Of a DNA stretch of 64,000 nt, positions 8,628 to 17,808 are shown one piece after another. The stretch lies in NCBI GenBank assembly GCA_000383295.1, contig KB911068.1:124001-188000 (forward strand). The letters are read 5' to 3'. Origin of the DNA: Faecalispora sporosphaeroides DSM 1294 (GTDB lineage: Bacteria; Bacillota; Clostridia; Oscillospirales; Acutalibacteraceae). The notes under the pieces were generated by a model. That model was given only the letters and a program-made list of their open reading frames with translations. It had not been told where the DNA came from and did not search any database. A program made the position numbers and the translations under genes. Each line of letters starts with the position of its first letter. Positions within the stretch are counted from its first letter, which is position 1.

Positions 8628-8822
8628 ATGGCAGAAGTCAACACCGATAAATGGATAAACATTGATGAGGCCGCAGAGTATCTTGGCGTAAAGCCGGGTA
8701 CTATTCGTGACTGGATTAGAAAAGGAAAAGACGTACCAGCTCATAAAATTGGAAAGCAATGGAAATTCAAATGCTCTGAATTAGATAACTGGGTTGCGAG
8801 TGGAAAGAGCGCAATGGAGTGA
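8628..8822 (+). CDS. Excisionase-type HTH_17 DNA-binding protein
   Basis: A 64-residue protein made of one MerR/excisionase-like winged helix: WINIDEAAEYLGVKPGTIRDWI followed by the wing (HKIGKQWKFKCSELDNW). CGGAGG lies before the ATG. It is the first gene after attL and the first of the methyltransferase operon. Two roles are possible: a controller of the restriction genes, or the recombination directionality factor that allows excision by the serine integrase. Its location next to attL and the nearby end repeat favour neither decisively. Confidence 0.8.
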   Translation: MAEVNTDKWINIDEAAEYLGVKPGTIRDWIRKGKDVPAHKIGKQWKFKCSELDNWVASGKSAME

Positions 8823-8882
8823 GTACAGCCTTACATATAAGATATTAGCGTCCGTGCGAGGAAGGAACGGTAGGAATCTGAT

Positions 8883-10139
8883 ATGAGCGAATTAAATAAA
8901 AAGAAACCAGTTGAGCTGGGTAGAAAATATAATTTTATCGATTTGTTTGCTGGATGTGGCGGGTTGAGCGAAGGATTCTATGCACAAGGGTTTAATGCAC
9001 TGGCTCATGTAGAGATTGATCATTTTGCGTGTGAAACCCTTAAAACAAGAATGAAGTATTATGGCTATGATGATGCTGATACCGCTGTTTTAGAGGAAGA
9101 CATCACTTCAAAGGACATTCTTGCAAAAATAAAGAAGGTTGTAGGAGAACAGTCAGTTGACATTATCATAGGCGGTCCTCCTTGTCAGTCCTTTTCTCCT
9201 TTAGGAAAGGCAAAAGACGAAAATAATATGCAAGATGATCCGAGAAACTACTTGTTTGAGAACTATGTTAAGGTGTTGAACCATTTCAAACCTAAGTTCT
9301 TTGTGTTCGAGAATGTAACGGGTTTGTTGGATACGGAAGTTAAAGGAAAAAGTATATTCAAAATGATTCTTCGCCGCCTCAGAAGAAATTATCGTGTTTT
9401 AAGCGATGAGGACACGATTGTACTTAATGCGACAAACTATGGAGTCCCACAGGAACGGAAACGTGTCATCTTGATTGGGGTGCGGAAAGATATTGATATT
9501 GCTGCGGAGGATGTCTATAAAGCGATTGAAAAAACGCACTACTTGCCAGGAGCGCCAAGTGATGCGAAAAAAGGGTTGAAAAAATATGTGACAGTGAAGG
9601 ATGCGATTGGCGATCTTCCAAAACTGCAACAGGGACAGGGTGAAAAAATCATGGATTATCCTAATGAGTATGATTCATGCAATACCTATGTTAAGAAAAT
9701 CAGAAAGAGGAGTGACAAGAAACTCCGGGATCATGTTGCCCGCATGAACAACGAAAAAGATGTTGAACGATATAGGGTGATGGCAGAAAACCACTGGAAC
9801 TTTTTGGAACTGTTAGAATATAGGCCTGACTTAGGACATGAAAAAAAGCGTGTATTCTTCAACAGCTACAAGGTGCAGTGGTGGGATATGCCGGCAAGAA
9901 CAATAATCGCCCATCTGCATAAAGATGGAAATCAGTTTATCCATCCCGATCCCGACCAAGGACGAAGCATAACAGTTAGAGAAGCTGCAAGGCTACAGTC
10001 ATTTCCTGACGATTTTGTCTTTGAGGGTTCACGATCAGAACAGTTCAAGCAAATCGGGAATGCTGTGCCACCGATGTTGGCAGAGGCAATTGCTAAAGCC
10101 GTTCGGTTACAATTTGAAAAAATAGAACAGGAGCAATAA
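8883..10139 (+). CDS. DNA (cytosine-5) methyltransferase, LlaJI-type M1
   Basis: A 418-residue m5C methyltransferase with all key motifs in order: I FIDLFAGCGGLSEGF (~residue 19), IV GGPPCQSFS with catalytic Cys (~98-105), VI FENV, VIII QERKRV, and X QIGNAVPP near the end. It transfers a methyl group from S-adenosylmethionine to C5 of cytosine. A second, different m5C methyltransferase follows after four bases. Paired m5C enzymes are needed for asymmetric targets, one per strand, as in the LlaJI system. Its target sequence cannot be read from here. Confidence 0.93.
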   Translation: MSELNKKKPVELGRKYNFIDLFAGCGGLSEGFYAQGFNALAHVEIDHFACETLKTRMKYYGYDDADTAVLEEDITSKDILAKIKKVVGEQSVDIIIGGPPCQSFSPLGKAKDENNMQDDPRNYLFENYVKVLNHFKPKFFVFENVTGLLDTEVKGKSIFKMILRRLRRNYRVLSDEDTIVLNATNYGVPQERKRVILIGVRKDIDIAAEDVYKAIEKTHYLPGAPSDAKKGLKKYVTVKDAIGDLPKLQQGQGEKIMDYPNEYDSCNTYVKKIRKRSDKKLRDHVARMNNEKDVERYRVMAENHWNFLELLEYRPDLGHEKKRVFFNSYKVQWWDMPARTIIAHLHKDGNQFIHPDPDQGRSITVREAARLQSFPDDFVFEGSRSEQFKQIGNAVPPMLAEAIAKAVRLQFEKIEQEQ

Positions 10140-10143
10140 ATGT

Positions 10144-11682
10144 ATGTATCAGCCAATTGCGGATATAGATAAATGGGACAATGCGACCAAACGTTATTAT
10201 AAAGAGAAAATCGAAATCTTTATAAAAACCGTGATGGCTGTATCCATGAAAGAGAATGTTTCTTTGGATGTAACTGATGACGAGGGTGCTGTTGACCTTT
10301 TTATAGAAATGGGCTTTATTAAGCAGGCAGATGATCTTGAATCTGTAAAAGCGCTTATTAAAGGAGGAACTTATAAGGAGTTCATAAAATGCGGTACAGT
10401 TGTGGCTGGAAACCGTAAAATCTATGATCCTTATCTTCTCAAACTGAATGAATCGACTCGTAAGGAATTGCAGCGTAAAGAAGCGGAATCCACTAAGTTT
10501 CGCCTGGTTGATCTGTTTTGTGGAGCAGGCGGATTGAGTTTAGGATTCATTAGAGAAGGCTGTCGTGTGGTTTTTGCAAACGATATAGACGACCTTTGTA
10601 TCGAAACATATAAGTATAACCATCCCGAAATTTTGGAGGATGATGTTATTTGTGGTGACATAAGAAAAATAGTGGACAGGATCGAAGACTATATTGACGA
10701 AGATATAGACATTGTCATAGGGGGACCGCCGTGCCAAGGCTTCAGTTCTGCCAATAAGCATCATAGGGTAATCAATGATCCTCGAAATGAACTGTATAAG
10801 TATTACATCAAAGCTATTGAGAAACTTGCGCCGAAGATTGTGGTCATGGAGAATGTCCGCGGAATGTTGAAAGTTGCAGACCAAGTAGTAGAAGACTATG
10901 AATCTATCTGTGCGAAAAAAGGCGGTCAAGAATATCACTACAAAATCTCGTATAGACTTCTTAACTCTGCTGATTTCTCGGTGGCGCAAAGCAGAGAACG
11001 CCTAATATACATTGCTATCCGAGATGACATTGTAGAAAGGACAGGCACAAATCCTGATAGCGTTTTCCAAGCTATTGAGACTAACGGAAAAAATGCTACA
11101 GTGTTTAATCTTTCGGCTGCATTGGAAGGTGTACGCCCGTTGGAACCGCCAGAGGTTATGGGTGTGGGAGAAGTAGATACCGAAGAGGCAGGAAGAAAAA
11201 TTGATGTGAATCCATTTGATGGTCGAGAAAACGCATATCTCCGTCTGATAAATGATGACAGGGCTGTTCCGCTTGTGTTTAATCACAAGGCACGATACTG
11301 CAGTCCAATTAATCATGAGATATATCGTAGACTAAATCCTGGGGATGATGCTACTGATCCTAAAATTGCCGATATAATGCCCTACGCACACAGAAACGAT
11401 AAGTTTAAGGATAAATACTTTAAACTTCATGCTGATAGACCTTGTCGAACTATAACGGCTCATTTACGTTCGGATTGTCATTCGCATATACATCCAACAG
11501 AGGCGAGAACTTTAACGCCAAGGGAAGCCGCCAGGGTACAGTCTTTTCCAGATGACTATCTCTTCCTTGGTCCTTACCTAAAAACATATATTCAAATAGG
11601 AAATGCGGTACCTCCGCTTATGGCAAAAGGAATAGCACATGAATTGATAAAACTGTTAGGCGGTGATGAGAATGAAAATTGA
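10144..11682 (+). CDS. DNA (cytosine-5) methyltransferase, LlaJI-type M2
   Basis: A 512-residue m5C methyltransferase. The first ~115 residues are an extra helical domain of unknown role. The core follows: motif I RLVDLFCGAGGLSLGF (~residue 121), IV GGPPCQGFSS (~193), VI MENV, VIII QSRERL, X QIGNAVPPLMA. The target-recognition region differs from the preceding enzyme, so the two probably modify different strands of one asymmetric site. It starts four bases after the first methyltransferase and its end overlaps the next gene, so expression is probably coupled. Confidence 0.93.
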   Translation: MYQPIADIDKWDNATKRYYKEKIEIFIKTVMAVSMKENVSLDVTDDEGAVDLFIEMGFIKQADDLESVKALIKGGTYKEFIKCGTVVAGNRKIYDPYLLKLNESTRKELQRKEAESTKFRLVDLFCGAGGLSLGFIREGCRVVFANDIDDLCIETYKYNHPEILEDDVICGDIRKIVDRIEDYIDEDIDIVIGGPPCQGFSSANKHHRVINDPRNELYKYYIKAIEKLAPKIVVMENVRGMLKVADQVVEDYESICAKKGGQEYHYKISYRLLNSADFSVAQSRERLIYIAIRDDIVERTGTNPDSVFQAIETNGKNATVFNLSAALEGVRPLEPPEVMGVGEVDTEEAGRKIDVNPFDGRENAYLRLINDDRAVPLVFNHKARYCSPINHEIYRRLNPGDDATDPKIADIMPYAHRNDKFKDKYFKLHADRPCRTITAHLRSDCHSHIHPTEARTLTPREAARVQSFPDDYLFLGPYLKTYIQIGNAVPPLMAKGIAHELIKLLGGDENEN

Positions 11683-12352
11683 GAGCTTTATTAAAAGGCT
11701 TAATGCAACAGAACTTGGCGAAGGTGTTACAAATGATACTTACATAGCTATCCCAAGAGATGTTGATTTGTCACAGATGTTAGAGAATCAGCAGGCAATG
11801 ACTATATTTGATCGAGTCGAAGGCGTCCTTTATACCCCTGAAAACTCAAATATCAAGTATGTTCAAACGGGGCAGAATAATCAGGAGAGAATATCTGGTT
11901 TGGGACAGTATTTTCGCCGTGTGAGTGCTAACGTTGGCGATGAAATACTCATCGAAAAAGTCGAGGATGGCGATAATTGCATCTTGTACTTGGATTTTAA
12001 CCATAGGGATGTAATAGTGTTTCAAAAGAACAAGGATTGGGTTGAGATATTAACACCTCAACGCATGGAACCTTATAAGACGGGTAACGACTATTCAATG
12101 GATGTAATTTATCAGAATGAGCGAGTGAAGTTGTATGTAAAGTATCTCGGTCAAAAAATGAAGAAAAAGACATCTCCTGCAGATACGGCAGCGTATGACT
12201 TGCTGATCGATAGTAAAAGCATTTTGCCCAATTACGAATATTTGGATTATATAGAAATTAGTAATGGGGATGCAGATAGAAGACTCGCAAGAATGAAAAC
12301 ATATATGCTTTCGCTGATAGACACAATGAATGCAGGAGGAGACAAAAAATGA
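11672..12352 (+). CDS. EcoRII-N/B3-like DNA-recognition protein of the restriction system
   Basis: About 226 residues. The opening IKRLNATELGEGVTND followed by TYIAIPRD matches the EcoRII-N/B3 pseudo-barrel pattern (Lys-Leu-Ser-Ala-x-Glu-Leu-Gly, then a strand and Ile-Pro), and GDEILIEK plus a following strand fit the rest of the barrel. No nuclease motif is seen. In LlaJI a B3-like DNA-binding domain is part of the AAA+ subunit; here it appears as a separate protein ahead of the AAA+ gene, which it overlaps by four bases. Starts at 11663, 11666 and 11672 are possible. The family call is inference from pattern. Confidence 0.6.
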   Translation: MKIESFIKRLNATELGEGVTNDTYIAIPRDVDLSQMLENQQAMTIFDRVEGVLYTPENSNIKYVQTGQNNQERISGLGQYFRRVSANVGDEILIEKVEDGDNCILYLDFNHRDVIVFQKNKDWVEILTPQRMEPYKTGNDYSMDVIYQNERVKLYVKYLGQKMKKKTSPADTAAYDLLIDSKSILPNYEYLDYIEISNGDADRRLARMKTYMLSLIDTMNAGGDKK

Positions 12353-13854
12353 ATTACTATATTCTGATTCTTGAAGAAAAAGTGAAATCCTTTTCGCTGG
12401 TTGGACATGGTGAAAAGTGTGCTGTTTCGCTTATGCTCAAAGGATACGCTAATCCTTTAGAAACCCTTGCGGAGGGAGATAAAGTCGTTGGGTATGTTGC
12501 CGGGGCAACAAAGACATTTTGCTACCTTTTCGATGTGGGATTTGATCAGAGTAATCAGCAGTTGTACTTTGAAAAGATCTTTGAAACAAAAATGGGAGCA
12601 AAACTTACGGCTGTTCCTACTGATCTTCAAGAAATCATCAATGCAAGGGAACAAACAGAATCATTCATAAACATAACTGGAGAACAATATAGGCAGATTA
12701 TGTCCTTGATGATGAATATGGTTTCTTCCTGGGGAAATGCAGCCATTGAAAAAAGTGAGGAACGTGAGATTGATGAAGAGAAACGCATAGATGGCGGCAC
12801 TAATATACTACTATATGGTGTGCCTGGTTCTGGTAAGAGCTGGACAATAGAACACGAATATTGCCACAAAGATAGTGTTGTAGAACGCTTGGTATTCCAT
12901 CCGGACTATACCAACGCGGACTTTATCGGACAGATTCTTCCGGTAGTTGATGCTGAAAAACAGGTTACATATGAGTTCACGGCTGGACCTTTCACGACTA
13001 TCTTAAGAGATGCGTATAGGCATCCTATGCAGGAGTATATCCTCATTATCGAAGAAGTGAATCGCGGAAACGCTCCGGCAATTTTTGGTGAAGTGTTCCA
13101 GTTGCTGGATAGAACGGTTGAACCGAAAACAGTGGATGGAATCACCTATCCAACAGGTACAAGTGAATATGGCATCACACACAAATATATGGCAGAGAAG
13201 ATATACGGCGATCCTACTCACAAGGTGCGTATTCCTTCAAATTTGTCTATCGTAGGTACGATGAATACTTCCGATCAGAATGTGTTCACACTCGATACGG
13301 CGTTCCAGCGCAGATGGAGAATGCGCCTGATTGAGAACAATTTTGACAATGTTCGTGCATCCCTTGCCAACGCACAGATTCTTGATACAGAGGTCACTTG
13401 GAAGACATTCTGCGAAAAGATCAATGCCATCATCGTAGGCAATAAGGCGAAAATGGCATCTGCCGAGGACAAGAGGCTGGGCGTTTATTTCGTGCATGAA
13501 AGTGATGTGACCTTTGATCAGCGTGCAGTGCCTTCGGAAGGATATCCTTCACTTCTTACAGAATACAATGACCTTCTGCGTACTGAAGCAACCGGTGATA
13601 TGCCAGAAGATAAAAAGCAAAGGCTGGCTATCATCAGAGAAGCTCTTATGCACAACCGTATGTTCCCTGAGAAGGTTATCAAGTATTTGTGGGATGATGC
13701 ATTTAAGTTTAATCCAGAGGCACTTTTTGATACTGACAATATGGAGAGTCTGGAGCAAGTCATCCGTACCTTTGTGTATTCACAGGGACGTGAGAGATTT
13801 AAGATTTTCAAGCCGACTGTTCGAGCATCTCTCTATCCTGATACGCAGGCATGA
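12349..13854 (+). CDS. McrB-like AAA+ restriction subunit with EVE-like N-terminus
   Basis: A 501-residue protein. Residues 1-115 look like an EVE domain (YYILILEEKVKSF, GDKVVGY, and the closing FINITGEQYRQIMSL), a fold that reads modified bases. The AAA+ core follows: Walker A YGVPGSGKSW at ~154, Walker B LIIEEVNRGNAP at ~231, and the McrB-type GTMNTSDQN at ~302. McrB subunits hydrolyse GTP and drive a partner nuclease. It overlaps the preceding gene and precedes a LlaJI-family nuclease gene. The AAA+ call is firm; the EVE call is moderate. Confidence 0.88.
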   Translation: MNYYILILEEKVKSFSLVGHGEKCAVSLMLKGYANPLETLAEGDKVVGYVAGATKTFCYLFDVGFDQSNQQLYFEKIFETKMGAKLTAVPTDLQEIINAREQTESFINITGEQYRQIMSLMMNMVSSWGNAAIEKSEEREIDEEKRIDGGTNILLYGVPGSGKSWTIEHEYCHKDSVVERLVFHPDYTNADFIGQILPVVDAEKQVTYEFTAGPFTTILRDAYRHPMQEYILIIEEVNRGNAPAIFGEVFQLLDRTVEPKTVDGITYPTGTSEYGITHKYMAEKIYGDPTHKVRIPSNLSIVGTMNTSDQNVFTLDTAFQRRWRMRLIENNFDNVRASLANAQILDTEVTWKTFCEKINAIIVGNKAKMASAEDKRLGVYFVHESDVTFDQRAVPSEGYPSLLTEYNDLLRTEATGDMPEDKKQRLAIIREALMHNRMFPEKVIKYLWDDAFKFNPEALFDTDNMESLEQVIRTFVYSQGRERFKIFKPTVRASLYPDTQA

Positions 13855-13890
13855 TAACGTGCCGAATGGAAAGCGAGGTGGTCAGTGGCT

Positions 13891-15177
13891 ATGGATTTAC
13901 AAAAGAATATTAGAGAACGCTGCCACGTCAACAAGAATGACGAAGGAGACAGCTTTGTCGGAGTAAAAGCGGATACGGATGATGCCGTTATCTATTTCCC
14001 GATAGGCTATCAGCTTCCACCGAATGACGATGATCTCCGTGCGGACATAAATAATCTGTTCTATGTGCTTGCTGCATTCATGAAAGAGGACAAGCTGATA
14101 GAGGAGTCAAAGTTTGCTGCGCCGAGAACAGTCGACTTTCCTATGCACGCCTACCTTAAGGTGATTCGGGATTTTCTGAGGACAGGTCGTTACTACATTG
14201 AAACGGACCCTCGGTTCAAGACGGATACCAAGGGGAATGCATCGTGGCCGCGCACTGTTCGAGAGCAGCGGGCATTGGTACAGAAGAACGGCTCCCTTAT
14301 CTTTACGAACATGACCGTGCGTTCCGTAACGCCGAATGCCGATAAGAAAATCACACAGATTCATCGGTACTGCGTGTACGAGGCATTCGATAAAATGGGC
14401 TGGCTCTATGTACCCTATATGCCGGAAAAGCCTGGTCCGCATCCTGACAACAGAGAAGCCATTTACATCTTGGAAAAGAAGCTGGCATCTACTCACAACG
14501 ATGTGGAGCAAGAACTGTTTTCGGCAATGGTATCTATGCTCAAATACATGGACGAGAAGTCTTCCGAAAAGCAATACTTCTTCGGTACGGATTTCTTTGA
14601 GCGTATTTGGGAGAAGATGATAGACAAGGCGTTCGGGATTGAGGACAAGGATCGATATTTCCCGCGCACCAGGTGGTTGCTTGATTACGGTCCCAACAGG
14701 TCTAAGACTCCGCTCCAGCCGGATACCATAATGATTTATAACGGTAAGGTGTATGTGCTTGATGCAAAACTATACCGATACGGATATAGCGGCAATCCCG
14801 ATCATCTGCCAAATGGGCCCGACATCAACAAGCAGATTACATACGGAGAGTACATTGAGCGCGCCAAGGGTGTGCCAAGTGAAAATCTTTATAACGCATT
14901 CATTATGCCGTTCAATCGGGAGGACAATACGTTCTTTGAGATGGGGGCGGATGGTAATCCGATATCTCGTGTAACGGACAATATTGGAAACATTGGTGAA
15001 GCGGTCGGCGACTGGAAGCCCGATCCGAAGAACTACGAACGTGTCCAGGGCATCGTGATTGATACTCGATTTCTTATGTACAACTACATCGGTATGCCGG
15101 ATCAGCAGAAACGGCAGCTTGCGGAAGCAATAGAAAAAGTGGAAACCAGGGCTCCTGTCCCGAGACCTGCAACATAA
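13891..15177 (+). CDS. LlaJI-family restriction nuclease subunit
   Basis: A 428-residue protein. A PD-(D/E)XK nuclease core sits in the second half: QPDTIMIYNGKVYVLDAKLYRYG, with the Asp of QPD and the Asp-x-Lys acting on metal. Length, order and the preceding McrB-like gene match R2 of LlaJI-type systems, which cuts DNA in complex with the AAA+ subunit. ATG 13891 was chosen because GAGGTGG lies nine bases before; a GTG at 13885 is too close. It ends the operon and is followed by a strong terminator. Confidence 0.85.
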   Translation: MDLQKNIRERCHVNKNDEGDSFVGVKADTDDAVIYFPIGYQLPPNDDDLRADINNLFYVLAAFMKEDKLIEESKFAAPRTVDFPMHAYLKVIRDFLRTGRYYIETDPRFKTDTKGNASWPRTVREQRALVQKNGSLIFTNMTVRSVTPNADKKITQIHRYCVYEAFDKMGWLYVPYMPEKPGPHPDNREAIYILEKKLASTHNDVEQELFSAMVSMLKYMDEKSSEKQYFFGTDFFERIWEKMIDKAFGIEDKDRYFPRTRWLLDYGPNRSKTPLQPDTIMIYNGKVYVLDAKLYRYGYSGNPDHLPNGPDINKQITYGEYIERAKGVPSENLYNAFIMPFNREDNTFFEMGADGNPISRVTDNIGNIGEAVGDWKPDPKNYERVQGIVIDTRFLMYNYIGMPDQQKRQLAEAIEKVETRAPVPRPAT

Positions 15178-15183
15178 GAGATG

Positions 15184-15228
15184 AAGGCTCTACCTTTCAA
15201 CTAATGAGAGGTAGAGCCTTATTTTTTT
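15184..15228. terminator. Terminator between convergent genes
   Basis: A perfect 12-bp stem, AAGGCTCTACCT (15184-15195) with AGGTAGAGCCTT (15209-15220), followed by ATTTTTTT. It ends the restriction operon and lies against the 3' end of the leftward gene. Confidence 0.92.
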
Positions 15229-15234
15229 GCCCGT

Positions 15235-16407
15235 TTATAACTGGCGATTTCGGTATCGTTGCGCACCGGCTGCATTTCTGCACTGTTCGCAACAGTAGTG
15301 TTTATTCGTTCTGGTCGCTTCTACCAGGAAAAACCTATCTCTCTTACAATTCGGATTTTCGCATTCTTTATACATTTCTCCATTTCTCATATAGAAAATT
15401 GAAAAATAAAGAGCTTCGATAAGCGTATCGACCTGCCATGTAGCGGTCAGCTTCCCACCGTTATACTTCGGATGAATGCCGCGAATGTTGTGGTTGATCT
15501 CCTCTGCCACGACAATTCTTGCAATCTTCAGCAGAGCATTCTTGAAAGAATCGTCAAGCGCGTCCTCGCTGAATGTCGTATATGACTTGAAACCACCGAA
15601 ATGGACTTCTTTTATAACAGATACTTCCGTTTGGAGATGATAAAAGAAATCTATAAGGAAGCGGGTCTCTTCGTCCACGTCCTTACATCCTATGTACATT
15701 GCCATTAAGTTCTTAAACCATGGGTCTTTGCTGCCTTGCAGATTCGTATCTGAGCTACTTCTCACAGCGTTATAAAAACTGATGTCGACAGCATTTTTCT
15801 TTCCGAGAAATGCATCGTCTACAGAGTACGTTCCGTTTGCTGCCACCTCCGGCTCCCTACTCAAATCCGGGAAAAGGTTATAGGAGTCAAGCAGACTTTT
15901 GAAACGATGGGTACAAGTTGAAAAAACATCATCACCTATGCGTAGTTCAGTCACGGGAGCGTAAAGCAGATAAACCACATGAATGAGGACTCCACGGTAG
16001 TCTTTTTTGTTGATGTAACTGTATAGCCTTATGGTGGATTTAATTCTGTTGATTATCTCCATGAGGTCGCTTGCTTCAATGGCCGTGTACTCATTTTCCG
16101 GCAATGGATATAAGAAACCATATTTTTCAATAAACTCGATATGCTTGTCTATGTCTCCCTTTGGAAGGGCGAGCAGCTTACCCAGAATGTTTTTCTCATG
16201 AATGCCGCCGGCAACACCTGTCATATTCAAACCGTCTTTCGGCGCATAGGAGAACAATAGCTGTGTACTTGTATCGGGGCAAACCTTGAGGGTAACAGTC
16301 GGAGCCTCATCGGGAGAAGTATTTACCGTATCTTTTGCACATAGACAGCCGTATCCCTCGTGCTGAAACATTGTTTTTATTGAAATTCCAGATATTTTTT
16401 CGTCCAT
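15235..16407 (-). CDS. CGNR-like zinc-finger protein, candidate phage regulator
   Basis: A 390-residue protein and, apart from the IS transposase, the only leftward gene of the prophage. The C-terminus carries a four-Cys zinc finger (CENPNCKRDRF, then HYCCEQCRNAA and a basic tail), as in CGNR-type and DUF6076-like proteins. The N-terminal 330 residues are unrecognised. It faces the early operon across a control region with its own promoter and repeated boxes, the place where a temperate phage usually keeps its repressor. No classical CI-like repressor is seen elsewhere, so a lysogeny-control role is a reasonable but untested inference. Confidence 0.6.
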   Translation of the reverse strand: MDEKISGISIKTMFQHEGYGCLCAKDTVNTSPDEAPTVTLKVCPDTSTQLLFSYAPKDGLNMTGVAGGIHEKNILGKLLALPKGDIDKHIEFIEKYGFLYPLPENEYTAIEASDLMEIINRIKSTIRLYSYINKKDYRGVLIHVVYLLYAPVTELRIGDDVFSTCTHRFKSLLDSYNLFPDLSREPEVAANGTYSVDDAFLGKKNAVDISFYNAVRSSSDTNLQGSKDPWFKNLMAMYIGCKDVDEETRFLIDFFYHLQTEVSVIKEVHFGGFKSYTTFSEDALDDSFKNALLKIARIVVAEEINHNIRGIHPKYNGGKLTATWQVDTLIEALYFSIFYMRNGEMYKECENPNCKRDRFFLVEATRTNKHYCCEQCRNAAGAQRYRNRQL

Positions 16408-16848
16408 AACGACATTTTCCTTTCCGTGGGGCTATCTAAAACAGACTCAGTATTTACAGAAACCATTATTTTTGACAGCGTTAGGGTTCCCGTTTGGGAG
16501 CCCTTTTCTCTTATTATACACAAAAATAATGGGAAAAACAAGATGTACTCATTACATTAGATGTAAAAAATAATGGGCTTTCTTGTGAAATTTTCTTACT
16601 CTTTCTTGCAGAGTACAATAAAGATGCTGCCGATGGTGGCGGCAAAATCAATCTCTTAGTCCGAATAGCGCTATAAGGACGGAGGGATGCATAAGAGTTC
16701 GGAACACAGCGATGACGGCTGTGTTTGGAACGAAGATGCTCCCACCGTAGTTTCGTGCGCCTTTTTTCGGCTATCGGAGCCTGTGGTCATCTTCAACCAC
16801 AGGCTCTTTTGTGTCCCTCCGTACCGCTCGGACGGAAAGGACACTGCA
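16408..16848. promoter_or_regulatory. Divergent control region with three AAAAATAATGG boxes
   Basis: AAAAATAATGG occurs three times: inverted at 16463-16473, direct at 16522-16533 and at 16566-16577 (the direct copies 44 bp apart and extended by a G). A leftward promoter reads TTGTTT (complement of 16536-16541), a 17-nt spacer, TATAAT (complement of 16513-16518), so the middle box lies in its spacer. A rightward -10 TACAAT is at 16614-16619 with a weak -35. A hairpin AGGGTTCCC/GGGAGCCCT lies near 16485-16506. The region resembles a lysogeny switch. Confidence 0.65.
16777..16810 (+). terminator. Leader terminator before the early operon
   Basis: GAGCCTGTGGT (16777-16787) pairs perfectly with ACCACAGGCTC (16796-16806), followed by TTTTG. 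It sits between the presumed early promoter and the first early gene, so early transcription would need read-through or antitermination. Confidence 0.8.
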
Positions 16849-17463
16849 ATGAAGAGCAACGAAACAAAGAAACGCAAGAGTGGGTTCAATCCCAACCGTA
16901 CCTGTTATCTGACGGCAGACGGCAAGTATTACTGCTACGAACGCTGGGACGATGACGCAAAGTGTGTGGTTACGCAGAGACTTGAGGTCGGCAAAGACCT
17001 GTCGCTCGAACTGACCATCATGCTTGATGAGTCCGACCACGACATGGATTTGCAGGATCGCTACGAGGGCGAACTGCGCGATCCCCTGTTTGATGCCAAG
17101 GTCAACAGTTACAAGGCCGATCCCGACAACGAGGATGCGGTCGATCCCTGGGACACGCTTGCCGACAAGAGCGGCAGTCCGGAAGACACTTTGTTTGCCG
17201 AGCCGGAGCCAGAGAATCCCCAGGCGGAGCAGGCGCGCCGCGTCATTGATGAGGAATGCACGGAGTCGCAGCAGGACTTCTTCTTCGAGCATTTCGGCAA
17301 GGGTACTCCGCTTGAGGAGATGCGCCAGGCTGAAGCCGAGCAGACGGGAAAGCTGCCGTCCTCCGCGGCGATGACGAACCGCAAGAACAAGATCATCGAT
17401 AAGGTCGCTAAGTCCTTCGGGGTCGAGCGCGTGAAACGCCACAAGTACCCGAAGAAGGACTGA
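16849..17463 (+). CDS. Sigma-70 region 4-like phage protein
   Basis: A 204-residue acidic protein. The C-terminal 70 residues look like a sigma region 4 helix-turn-helix (ESQQDFFFEHFGKGTPLEEM, then SSAAMTNRKNKII and a basic tail). The middle is Glu/Asp-rich and probably flexible. ATG 16849 follows GGAAAGGA; a longer frame from 16687 overlaps the leader terminator and is unlikely. As the first gene of the early operon it may redirect polymerase to phage promoters. Confidence 0.65.
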   Translation: MKSNETKKRKSGFNPNRTCYLTADGKYYCYERWDDDAKCVVTQRLEVGKDLSLELTIMLDESDHDMDLQDRYEGELRDPLFDAKVNSYKADPDNEDAVDPWDTLADKSGSPEDTLFAEPEPENPQAEQARRVIDEECTESQQDFFFEHFGKGTPLEEMRQAEAEQTGKLPSSAAMTNRKNKIIDKVAKSFGVERVKRHKYPKKD

Positions 17464-17520
17464 GCCATGAGCGGCGGCAGATATGGCGGTCGGAGTCCTC
17501 CCCGGCCGCACCTCTTCGGA

Positions 17521-17551
17521 GGGTTGAATTTCCCGGTAGTGAGTGAGGAAG
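17521..17551 (+). repeat. GGGTTGAATTTC leader repeat, copy 1
   Basis: First of three near-identical 26-30 bp direct repeats (others at 19254 and 54292), each just after a stop codon and 45-85 bases before a start codon. The shared core is GGGTTGAATT, then two or three pyrimidines, CGGTAGT, and RAGTGA. Confidence 0.8.
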
Positions 17552-17604
17552 GAAATACATCCATCCTCCGCAGCAATGCAGATCAGGAACAGGAGGACGA
17601 ACCT

Positions 17605-17808
17605 ATGAGATTAAAACACAAAGTACGAATCAATATCGCTGACAAAAGCGGCAAAAAGCAGGAAGTCCTGCAGAGCGAACACAGGAGCATTCCGAAAAGG
17701 CTGCTCACCTTTCTCTTCGGAGAATTTTGCGAGGTTCTCGTGCTGACGCCAGGTGAAACCGTGCAAGGCATCGAGATCAAGGAAATGCGAGGTGACGGCA
17801 ATGAATGA
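17605..17808 (+). CDS. Small phage protein of unknown function
   Basis: A 67-residue basic protein, mostly beta-like in pattern (KVRINIADKSG, FCEVLVLTPGETVQGIEI). ATG 17605 has CAGGAGG eleven bases before it. Its end overlaps the helicase start by eight bases, so it is probably cotranslated. No family recognised. Confidence 0.6.
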   Translation: MRLKHKVRINIADKSGKKQEVLQSEHRSIPKRLLTFLFGEFCEVLVLTPGETVQGIEIKEMRGDGNE

